Source: Adenophora triphylla var. japonica (taxonomy: Eukaryota > Streptophyta > Magnoliopsida > Asterales > Campanulaceae). From it: a stretch of DNA of 64,000 nt. Both the position numbers and the translations under genes were made by a program. The stretch is taken from assembly GCA_022495995.1 (NCBI GenBank), contig JAFEMH010002457.1, forward strand, positions 248,001 through 312,000. Direction: 5' to 3'. Position 1 is the stretch's first letter; the number at the start of each line of letters is the position of its first letter. Shown in pieces: positions 11,609 to 21,950 of the stretch. The notes under the pieces were generated by a model. The model did not search any database. It saw nothing but the letters and a program-made list of their open reading frames with translations, and had not been told where the DNA came from.

Positions 11609-12903
11609 AAAAGATACTTTTTTCAAAACTGCCGATGTTTTCTAAAAAGCCTTCCGTGGGTCAAACTTTCGTTTACCCTTCCTCGTTTTCGTGTGTGTGA
11701 GTTCCTTTAAACCTCGAACGGTTTTTGTTTCAAAGGCATTACATTGTCAACTTTTCAAAATCTTACCATGTTTGTGCATCCCCATTCATGTTTGATTTTC
11801 ATGCTGTCTTTTGAACTGTGCATCATAAATTCTTTAAGACACATTCTGAAAAATCTCTGTTTTACTCAGAAAAAGAATTTTAGTGACCGCACACTACGCG
11901 CACTTGCTGCCTCGGAACACCGCACTTCACGTGCACTTGCTGCCTCGGTACACTGCACACTACAACCCCTAACCCGGGATGGCCTTATCAGTTGCACTCC
12001 GATTGGTCTGCCAGACACCTTTCGGGGGCGCACGGGGTCGTCCCAAACATCCCATCCTAGCCCGTGTAAGCCATGCACTCTTTGTGTCACACTTTGTCCA
12101 AGACCCCGGTTGGTTTTTGGCTTAGCTCGTGTCATAAAGCCTAAGTGTATGTTTTTCACGCCGGGCCCCGCTCCGAGTCAAGCTCGAGAGTTTGAGACCA
12201 AAGGTCGTTCCCGACCCGAAGTCTTGAGCTTTTCAGCCTTGACTTTGACGCGGAGCTCTGCCGAAAAATATACCCGAAGGTTCAATGTGACGCCGTGTCA
12301 CCAAACCTCGCCGTATGTATCGTACCAGCCACAACTTGGCCAACGCTAAAAAGCTAAGGTCTCTCGCACAAGCGAGTCAGGAGAGGTCATGCCCAAATTT
12401 TGGCACGATCCCCGCCTTAACTTAAGGACGTTGACTTCGACCGTGGCCCGTACGTCACACACGTTGAAAGTTTGCGTGATCAGCTAGCCTTAAGTTCACT
12501 TTTTCCTTTGTCGGTGGAACTCGCTTGCCTTATCAGACCTCGCTCGGGATAGTCCGTCCTGAGAAAGATGATCTACAATGGAAACGAGGGGCTTATAAGC
12601 GTAGTGACGAGATCCACTGATTAGAGCTCTAGGATTAGTTGCGAAAAAGAAGACACGCTCTTTTCCAACCAATTAGGACTCTGAGAAAACGTGCTTTAAG
12701 TAAACATTAATCGGTAACTGCACATTGCACAAGCCCGAAAACCTTGAGCCAAATCCCCTTTTCCGAAGCCTAAACCCTTCCTTTCGTTCCCTGTAGCGAG
12801 CAGAAAGTGGTTCAGATTTCCGGGTCAGCGCCTTGCCAGGATCACAAGCGGCGGCGTCGACAGCTCTTCGGTTCCCTCGGTTCCCTCAGCCGGAATTTCC
12901 GAC
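11609..12903 (+). other. Untranslated leader of D
   Basis: About 1.3 kb lie between the primer-binding site and the gag start. There is no supported gene. Blocks shared with the leader of E include GACCGCACACTACGCGCAC at 11885-11903, a self-complementary 15-mer at 12287-12301 and the structured segment at 12514-12617. The order of these blocks and the spacing of the last two are the same in E, which argues for function in translation, dimerisation or packaging. Confidence 0.7.
12514..12617 (+). promoter_or_regulatory. Structured leader RNA element of D (three helices)
   Basis: Outer arms GTGGAACTCG (12514-12523) and CGAGATCCAC (12608-12617) pair with one mismatch. Inside, CTTAT (12529-12533) pairs with ATAAG (12595-12599), and CCTCG (12538-12542) with CGAGG (12585-12589). 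The hairpin CTCGGGA / TCCTGAG (12543-12549, 12557-12563) closes a 7-nt loop. Element E has the same architecture at 44744-44849 with different bases in the stems but pairing kept. It ends about 290 nt before the gag ATG. Role inferred: packaging, dimerisation or translation control. Confidence 0.65.
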
Positions 12904-15869
12904 ATGTCTAGCTCACCGAGAAATCGTGACGGGGAAGGACCCCCGCCACCGGTAACAGATATGACATTGGAAGAAGCCATCCGGGCTTGTGAGGTTCACA
13001 AGAGGCAGAAAGAAGATCAGCAGAATTTCGTGGTATAGCAGCTATCCCCCAGTCAGACGGTACTTTTGTCCTGGTCGAGGATGACGATTCCCCGAAACCA
13101 GTTCACCAAACCTTCAATCAGGTTCCTCCCCCGCCAACTTACGGGATGCCTTCCAACCAAGGAAACAGCCGACCTAGGCTCCATGTTGCCACCTCTCAGG
13201 GCAACCCTGTCAATTTTGGTCAGCCCAGTGCTACGCCCATCACTCAATATCACCAGCGCACCGCTGGACCATCTCAGGATGCCAATATCCCTCAATACCC
13301 TCCCGGGTTCGTCCCGTTGCCTATACACGAATCCCTAAACACCGGGGACAAACCCCGATACAGTTCAGAAAAGGCTCCCGTATATTCTCATATACCAAGC
13401 CTTCCACCTCCAATCACTACCGCTCACGTGGTAGCACCCGGCGCCGAGCCTCACAGTCCACCACTGGACCCAACCTTAGCCTGGATGGTCGAGCAGATGA
13501 AAGACCTGAAAGCCACCATGAGCAGCTCAAAGCAGGAAACGCTCAAATCCACAGATCCGGGAATGGTCACGCCTCTCCCTGCCAAGTTCAGAATGCCGGA
13601 GATGGACCGATTCGATGGAACCGAATGTCCTCAAACGCACGTCGACACCTACGTTCTCGGCATGAGAGCAAAAGGAGCAACCCTCCAGCAAATGGCCGAC
13701 CACTTCCAGCATACGCTCAAAAGTTCAGCGTTACGATGGTTTCTGAGGGTCAAGCCTGCGGATCGCCACACCTGGGAACAGATCAGTAACATCTTCCTGG
13801 AGCGGTACAGATCCAACTTAGAGTGGGAAACAAGTCGCGAGGACTTAATCACCACTGAGCAGAAAGCGGATGAAAGTGTTGGGGAATTCTACAAGAGATG
13901 GAGCTGGAAACTCTCCGAGATCATGGAGCCACTCTCCAAAGACGAACAGATGCGGATCTTCAAGTCCTGCTTAAGACCGTCCATCAGAAATCTCATCAGT
14001 CACAATTTCTTCCCAGATCTCCGGGCCATGGTCAATGCCGGCTCACAGTTCGAGAAGGATCTCAAGGAAAAGTTGGCTACTGCACAGCCATACAGATACC
14101 GCTCAACAGTTGCATTCAATCCCGCACCGGCCCCCGGCAAAGGGAAAGATACGTCCGTCAACTACGTCCATCAGGGACAACAGTCGGGTAACAGAAACCC
14201 AGTCCCACAAAGCAACAGTTCTACTCAGAAGCAGCCTGTCGTACACTTCGACAAGTTGGACATGCCACTGAGCAAGATGCTGGAAGGGTTAATCAAGGAG
14301 GGTCTCCTTAAGCCCGTTGCCAATTATAAACCCAAAATTCCCGTAGCCAATGCGGACAAGAGCAAATACTGCGCCTTCCATCAGTATCACGGCCATACCA
14401 CTGACAATTGTTTGGGGTTACGATACGAAATCCAGAACTTGATAGAAGAAGGCAAGTTAGAGCGCCCCCGTGGGCCCAATACAGTCGGGAACCCCTTTCC
14501 GAACAATAACAGCGTGAATTCCATTGAGTGGGTGCCCAAGAAGAGTGCCACAGAACCAGTTTCTCCGCCTCTTTCAGCTGAATCCTCCTCTAATGTCCAC
14601 ATCAGCTACGATGTTTGCGACTGCTCCGCCTGCCTGGAGTACGAGTCCCGAGAAACTGTCCGGAGCAATCCTCCGAGAAAACAAAAGAAGAAATCCTCTC
14701 AACAGCAACTGAGAGAAAGATACGAAGCTGGAGATACCAGTGTAGGTACACTTGGAGAACCCTCCGGGAGGTTCGACTACTACGTACTGTACTCCAGCCA
14801 GTCCTCTTTGCCTCCAGGCCATGCAGCTTTAGAGCAGACAGGGGTGGGAAAGCCGAAAAGTCCCGCTCAAACCAGAATTCAGGCCCTGGGACACTGGAAT
14901 ACCTCGGATCTTGGTAATCTTACTGCCAGTCAGAAGCCTAATCCTCCGCGGGATCAGCCAAGATTCAATTTGTCCAGCTTCCGAGCTCGGACCGGCAAAG
15001 GAAGATCAAGGTCAGCTTGGCAATCGCACTCGATCAATGTGCTAACCAAGGGCGGCAACCGCCACAGGCAGCCTCAACACACTCCTGAGGTTCCAGCAAA
15101 GGCTTTACCTCGCAAGAGGAAGACAGGAAACGGATGGCTGGATGACTCTCCTTCTACGGATAGAGACGAGATCTACGACTCCCGTCTGTATGGCAGCATG
15201 ATCACGTTCTGTGACGAAGACTTACCGAGAGACACCTCGGGGCACAACGAAGCTCTATACATCACTCTCAAACTCAACACCATATCACTCCCCGGAGTAT
15301 TGGTAGATAACGGGTCAGCCGTTAATGTCCTCCCTCTCAGCATGATGCGAGCTCTCCGCATCCATGAAAGCCACCTGATTCCGTCAGCTCGGACTATCAA
15401 GGCCTACGACAACTCGTCTCGTCCCATCCTGGGGACAGTAACCCTGGAACTCTGGTTCGAAACCCAAATGGTGCCAGCAAAATTCCACGTGATGGACATT
15501 CCATCCGAGTTCACAGCTCTTTTGGGACGCCCTTGGCTACACCACATGAAAGCCATAGCTTCCACTCTCCATCAGTGTGTTAAATTCATTAACCGGCAGG
15601 GAGATCTTGAAGTCATCCGAGGGGATAGTTTCCTCATAGGAAACGAAGCCGAGACAGTAGCCAAGCGTGTCCGCACTCAGGCACCGGGGTTACCTCCTTC
15701 GAATCAACCAAGGGACTACCGGGGCAAATCTCATCAGAATCCCTCAGAGTCCGGAGATGCTAACTATGTAAACGTACTCGAGCAACTGTCGTTTCCAACA
15801 TTTGGAGGCAATACATCAAGTTCAACTGTCGTTTCCAACATTTGGAGGCAGATTGGAAGGAAACGCTGA
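12904..15869 (+). pseudogene. gag: Element D: Gag and first retropepsin-like domain (PR1)
   Basis: The likely start is ATG at 12904 (MSSSPRNRDGEG). That frame meets TAG at 13036 and continues one frame over, so a small indel near 13030 breaks it; from about 13040 to 15869 it is open. A retrotransposon Gag domain lies at 13590-14010. The knuckle at 14370-14411 is CX2HX4HX4C (CAFHQYHGHTTDNC). A Cys motif CDCSAC follows at about 14617, then a basic stretch. PR1 spans about 15190-15640 with DNGS at 15306-15317 in place of DTG, and LGRPWLHHMK. The frame is lost at about 15790 at a templated insertion. Gag packages RNA; PR would cleave the polyprotein. Confidence 0.85.
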
Positions 15870-17925
15870 ACATCGCCATGATGCGGGCACATAAACCCCC
15901 AGTCTCCAATCGGAGATTCGTCAGCATTCTCCAAACCAACTCTCTGGCCCCGCCAGGCGAAGAGGTTTTTGTGATAAAGGTCAACAAGCACCGTCATTCT
16001 CGTGATGAATGCATGGAAGTTGTATGGGATGTCCTCCACGAGGAACTACCCGCTGCACCCCTCTTCTCCAACGAAGAGCATGATGTCTTCCTAGCCGCTC
16101 CAGCAACGCAACCGGACGCAATACGTCCCTACACCTGGATTGAACGGTCGGATGACGATGAATCTGGACTCTCCGGAGTCGAGGACGCGGCAGACCCGCA
16201 AGCAGACCTCTGCATTCACATGCTCAGTTTTGAGGACGGAACTCCTTCCGATCAGGTCACCTACGACCAAGGTTCCAATACCATGGAAATTGTCAAGCTC
16301 AACGTCCAGTACAGGCAGCTATCCGACAATTGGAAGCACGTGATTCACGCAACGAGGAATCCCTCTGATCAAGTGAATGACGACGACTTCGTCAATATCA
16401 TCTATTCCAGATATCCTGATGAAGCCAAGGATCCAGTCCTTGTTATCAGATTCTGCAACACCAAGGTCACCCTCGATGACTGCCTGCTCATGGTAAACGA
16501 GGCCCTGGCCAAGCGAGCTCAGAGCTCATCCTTACTTCCAAGTACCAGCCCCAGTGGCAACCGGCCCGTGCCGTCAGTCAAGCTTATACCCTCAAGCGCC
16601 GCCAAGGCCAAGGGCAACAGCGAAGGAGACCAAGCTCCTCACCCTGCTACAAGTCAGATCAACCTCGGGAACGCTTCCGGCAGCCACCCCGAAAACATCT
16701 GTGAAGGCTTCCCCGCAAGGCAGAGTCAGCTTCCGACATAGGAAATGACCACCTCAGCATCAACATGCTCCAGTTCGATTCTACTCCCAGCCGTCACGGC
16801 CCCGGATTCAGACATCCTGCCAGTCGACTGTTAGCTCTGATAGACTTGGCGATCGAGCGAGATCACGAGACCGTCAACATTGCAGAATTCAATACCCCCG
16901 TGGGGTCAATCAAGCAGATATGGGCAAACTTCTTGGTGATCGAGATCAAGGAAGGCCGCATGGAATGTCCCAGTCCGACTTCCTTCGTCAATGTAATCCA
17001 AGTGTTCCCGCCATTCGGCGATTTGGATGTAATCACGGTTCTGGACACTAGCCAGACGATGCGCACCTACGGAGACTGCCTAGGTCTCGCAAGGAAAGCC
17101 CTCATGGAACTAGCCGCTCAAGAAAGTCGTCTTTGGGACGAAGACCAAGCTCGAAAGACCTACAGGGACCAAGCCCTTAAAGTGTCACAGGCAGCTTCAG
17201 ACAGAAAGCTAGAGGCCACTCTAGACCAGTTCGACCTCAAGAGCTTTGCTCATGGCAACTTCCCTGACTACCGTCTGTTCTCATCCAACCCCCTCTGCCA
17301 GGCAAGGGTGGTCAACGGTCCCAATGACCTAGGAGATGGAACGACACAGCAGAACGAATCCCAGCGCTTACCTTCCCGAGGAAAGCAAGTTCTCTGTGAA
17401 AGCGACGATGAAGACGATGAAACCATTCTTTTCCAAGCCGGGCATGAAGTCAACAAAACCGGACTCCCAAGGGTCCTGGGAGGATGGGAACGGATCATTG
17501 CCGCACTCAAATTGAAAGGCCAACTCAGGGAGGAAGGTCTATTTAAAAACAAGAGGAGGATGGAGATTCGTCTTGAGCAACTACTCAGGGAAATTCCACA
17601 GTCTACGGCATTCGTTTACAGAAACGATCAACTGGGACAGCAACCAGTCACATGGGCCGATGTTCGGGAAGCCGTGTACTCACCTTCCGACATACCCGCC
17701 ACTCAGATAAAGCAGAGGAGAAAACTCTCCCCGATGGAGGTTTACCTAGACTGCCGCACGCAGTTCAAAGAAGCACTGGCTATTCTCACATGGGAAGAAA
17801 CGCAGGCACTCACTCTCGACGCAGGCTCCGCTGCAAGAAGGTTGATCTGGGCTCAGAGCGGAGGAAAACTAGCAAACCATGAGTATCGCTGCACCCAACC
17901 TGCATGCCCCGAGTATGCTCAGTAA
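15842..17925 (+). pseudogene. Element D: middle of polyprotein with three divergent copies of an unrecognised domain
   Basis: Two frames (to 16741, then 16765-17925) are joined by a one-base loss near 16704 when compared with B. Three related segments are visible: around 15850-16020 (FVSILQ, PPGEEVFVIKV), 16285-16515 (FVNIIYSRYPDE, VLVIRF) and 16900-17115 (FVNVIQVFPPFGDLDVITV). Each is followed by a short Asp-Cys or Glu-Cys helix-like end (DECMEVV, DDCLLMV, GDCLGLA). I do not recognise the domain. After it come an acidic stretch (ESDDEDDE) and a region of unknown nature up to a frameshift at about 17920. No enzymatic motif is seen. Confidence 0.7.
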
Positions 17926-18178
17926 GAAGGAAAGGAACGCGATATACCGTGAAGAGATCAAGGAGACCGTTCGCTAAGCCGAGAACTCTCCAACCTCCCC
18001 GGAGGGTCAGCAACGCACAGTTCGCCTCAGCAACCACTGTTGTGCACTGACATTCGAACAACTGCATCAAACTGTAGGCTACCTCCCCGCAGAGGCATCC
18101 AAGCCAGTATCCTGGGACAGAATCCGTCAAGCTGCCGAAGCTCCCGAAGATCCCGGGAATTCATCCACAATCAATGAG
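17926..18178 (+). pseudogene. Element D: frameshifted linker before PR2
   Basis: It is colinear with B 33699-33960, where it reads as KKERSAVYREEIKETIR and on to NELREDIWPYA. In D, stops and small indels interrupt every frame. No function can be assigned. Confidence 0.6.
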
Positions 18179-20014
18179 TTGAGGGAAGACATATGGCCCT
18201 ATGCTACGAGGAATCCTCCTCTAACTATGGCTCAACTCAGAGCAGCCTGTTCAGAAGGGACCAAACCCGATGTCAGCGTTCTAACCCGGTCGGGTCAAAT
18301 CCATGCATTACCACCTAAGGCCACCAAAAAGCCGACGGAGCCAGAATTGCAATCCGGCCAGCCCGAAGACGCAAATTCCTTGAAAGAGGACCCGATCCTC
18401 ACTCAGCTCAAGCAGACTCAGGCGAACATTTCCCTTTGGTCTCTGCTCACCTCCTCTTATCCTCACAAGCTCAAGCTAGAGGAAAGCCTGGCCCGTACCA
18501 TGGTCCCCGTGGACGCAACCCCAGATGAAGTCATTCAAATGATCGGCAACATCCACTATGGCAACATTATCACCTTCACAGATTTGGACCTTCCAAAATT
18601 TGGGGCTGATCACAACGAGCCGCTCTACATCACAGTCCAGCTGGACGAGCGTCGCCTTCCCCGCGTGTTGGTAGATGGAGGTTCCGGAATGAATGTCTTG
18701 CCCGCCAAGATGATGGACCTGCTTGACATCAAGCCCACAGATCTTAAGCCTTCAGTCCACACTGTCAAGGCCTATGACTCTACTTCCCGTACAGTTCTCG
18801 GGGTTGCTACTCTCAACATCTGGTTCGGCAAGCGGGTGATCCCCACTGAATTCCAAGTGTTGGACATTCCAATCACTTTCACAGCCATCCTGGGGCGTCC
18901 CTGGCTGCATCAAATCAATGGCGTGGCATCCACCCTTCACCAGTGCCTCAAGTTCATGCAAGGCAACGAGCTAACCACAGTCTACGGCGACAGTGTCACC
19001 ACCGAGGGGACCAGCACCAACGACATTCCGGTATTAGAAATCAAGCATAATGACGACATGCCATTAACTGGATTCACTCTGGAGACCTCCAAGATCCAAA
19101 TATGCAACGTGGACCTTCCACTGTCTCACGATCAGATTCCTCCCGCCATGAGGATGATGAAACTCATGAACTTCATCCCAGGACTGGGGCTCGGCAAAAG
19201 GCTGCAAGGCCAACACCAAGTTATTGAAGTCAAGGACCACACCACGGTCCAGGGGCTTGGCTACGTGCCAACACCGGCTGACATCAAGGAAGACAAAAGG
19301 CTCGCCCGCACCAAGGCAGCAGCCCGCAAAAGGGGAACCTCCGACGGCACACCCAATCTCCGACCTTACAGCTTTGACCTCGCTCATTACTTCACCAAGG
19401 GAACCGACAGCAGAACTGAGGGGACCGACAGCGGAACCGACAGCAGAACTGAGGGGACCGACAGCGGAACCGACAGCAGAACTGAGGGGACCGACAGTGG
19501 AACTGATGAAGATGAGAAAGAAGCAGGGATAGTCAGCACCAAGACTACAGGAAGAATGGAACAGCTAGCACGGGACCTCAAGCGTTTCAGAGGACTCAAA
19601 GCTAATCCGATAAGGGGAGCGTTCCTCGACATCACAGCTCTACCTGGACCAACTGCCACCACAGTCCAGCATGAGTACACATTCAAGGGAATCCCAGACT
19701 TGGAGGAGCAACTCAAGGTACTCTCCATGGGAAACAAGTTGTTCGGATCAGCCGCCGAGGCCACATTCGAGACAGTAAGTCCAAAGCAGAAGGAACCAGA
19801 ATTCATAGAAGACGCTCTCAGTGGACCAGCTCTACAGAGTCTGTTTGAAGAAGTCATGGAGTTGCCCAACTTGATCGACTGGGGCTCCGACAACAGCATG
19901 ATCGCCATGATAGGGACAGCAGGAGCCAAGCCTCTCGATCCCCGCACCCTTATCAAGCATCCAGCAATGCCACTGAAGAATTGGGTAACTTTCACCGGAC
20001 CAAGGGCAAGCTGA
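18179..20014 (+). pseudogene. Element D: second retropepsin-like domain (PR2) and G-patch
   Basis: The open frame holds a second copy of the protease module. ITFTDLDLPKFGADHNEPLY corresponds to ITFCDEDLPRDTSGHNEALY of PR1. The active-site position reads DGGS at 18674-18685, and LGRPWLHQING follows. A G-patch-like stretch at about 19160-19265 (MNFIPGLGLGKRLQGQ, then QGLGYVP) comes after it; G-patches are known next to protease in betaretroviruses and some plant elements and bind RNA. An in-frame minisatellite lies at 19400-19505. A two-base loss at about 20010 gives the stop; in the ancestor this frame ran on into RT. Confidence 0.82.
19400..19505 (+). repeat. In-frame 33-bp minisatellite (GTDSRTEGTDS)
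   Basis: About three copies of a 33-bp unit encode the 11-residue repeat GTDSRTEGTDS, ahead of an acidic EDEKE stretch. B has a diverged version with Lys at one position near 35190-35280. It looks like a flexible acidic linker between the G-patch and RT. Confidence 0.8.
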
Positions 20015-20018
20015 GAGA

Positions 20019-21885
20019 TTGGAAGATAAGATGGGCCCGCACCCACATCTCCCTAAACCCGGTCTCAAACCCTCTGAGTCAGTCCTTGTCAGAGTCCAGT
20101 CCTCTGAGTCATCCAATGGCCTTACGCTGGAGGACTATAATGTTGTAGCCAATCATGTATTCCCGTTCTTGTTTAATGAAAAGTCTGACCTTTCGGAGTA
20201 TCCTCTCATTGCCACTTTAACAACTTATAAGTTAACAAACAACTTAAAAGACGTTAATAATTCAATTGATAAAGAAGCAGACACATTAAACGAACAATAC
20301 ATTAAAGAAGTTCTCGAGCGTGTAGTTGACCAAGAGGACAACCGGGCCCAAGCTGCCGAAGAGGTTATGACCAAAGTGAACCTGGGGTCAGTGCAAGAGC
20401 CTAAAGAGATACAAGTGGGCAGTTTCTTCGCCGATGCAGAAAAAGAAGCCCTGATAAGCCTCCTCCGGGAGTATGTTGACGTGTTCGCCTGGTCATATCA
20501 GGACATGCCAGGACTCGATCCCTCAATCGTGGAGCACAGAATTCCCCTGGATCCCGAATCCAAGCCTGTCAAACAGAAGCTGCGCAAGATCAAGCCAGAG
20601 TGGTCCTTGCAAGTTAAAGAAGAAATTGAGAAAATGCTCCGAGTTGGTTTCATCAGAGTGATTGAGTACCCGACTTGGCTCTCCAACATCGTGACGGTCA
20701 CCAAGGCCAACGGAAAGGTCAGATGCTGCGTGGATTTCCGGGATCTCAACAAGGCCAGCCCTAAAGATGATTTCCCACTGCCTAACATCGACATGCTGGT
20801 CGACACCACGGCAAATTTTGAAGTAAAATCCTTCGTGGACGGGTTCGCTGGCTACAACCAGATCAAGATGTCCGAGGAGGATCAGGCCAAGACTGCCTTC
20901 ACCACTCCGTGGGGGACATACTGTTACACGGTCATGCCGTTCGGTCTGAAGAACGCTGGGGCTACTTACCGGGCTGCAACAGCCCTCTTCCATGACATGA
21001 TTCACAAAGAAATCGAGGTATATGTCGACGACATGATCATCCGCTCCAAGGGATCAGACATGCAGCACATGACAGATCTGAGGAAGTTCTTCAACAGACT
21101 CAGAAAACATTCCATGAGGTTGAATCCGGCAAAGTGCACCTTCGGCGTCAAGCGCGGCAAGGTACTGGGGTACATGGTTACAGAAAGAGGTATCGAAGCC
21201 GATCCCAGAAAAATCAAGGCCATCATCGACATGAAGCCGCCTCAAACCCTGACAGAAGTGAAGAGCTTCATGGGAAGACTTCTATCATCCGCTTCATCAA
21301 CCAGCTTGACATCTCTCTGCGAGCCTATGTTCAAACTGATGAAAAAGAATGCCGACATCAAATGGGACTCCGAGTGCCAAACAGCTTTTGAAAAGATCAA
21401 GACCTACTTGGTGAATCCCCCAATTCTGTGCCCGCCACATGAAGACAAGCCACTACTCCTGTATCGACAGTAGAATGTACACGTCAATCGGAGCAATGCT
21501 GGCACAAGAACAGAAAGATTCCAAGATTGAGCATGCAATCTACTTCGTAAGCCGAAAGCTTCAAGGAAGTGAACTCAGCTACTCAGCATCAGAGAAAACT
21601 TGTACCGCCTTGGTATGGGTAGTCGGGAAACTGAAACACTACATGCAGTCGCATTCAGTGCTCCTGGTCTCCAAAGTGGACCCCGTCCGATATCTCTTTG
21701 ACAAGCCATCTCTGTCAATGCGGCTAGCCAAGTGGTCATTCTTCCTGGCTGAGTTCGACATCAAGTACATGGTCAGAAAATCAACAAAGGGCAGAGTAAT
21801 GGCAGATCAGCTTGCCGACTTCCCGAGCAGTGAACCTAAGGGTCCTGATCCGCAATTTCCGGATGACGGAATCTTTTCACTCTGA
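20019..21885 (+). pseudogene. pol: Element D: RT and degenerate first RNase H
   Basis: RT runs in the frame 20019-21473 with KPVKQKLRKIKPEW, CVDFRDLNKASPKDDFPLP and the catalytic YVDD at 21021-21032. One Gln codon is missing after GATY compared with B. A short indel near 21280 replaces QYISRFINQ by other residues. The frame is lost at about 21465 and continues as 21439-21885, which holds the first RNase H. That domain lacks the usual catalytic Asp (in E the site reads LLLYLTIT), as is normal in the Tat lineage. It ends in a frameshift at about 21880. Confidence 0.88.
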
Positions 21886-21950
21886 CAACATGAAACCGCT
21901 GGCAACTCTTCTTCGATGGGGCAGCCAACAAGAAGGGGAATGGCATTGGA

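Noticed and set aside
19387..20046. A 219-codon minus-strand open frame opposite PR2 and its linker.
   Set aside because: It is a shadow of the coding strand, with Ser/Val-rich low complexity over the minisatellite and no conserved start.
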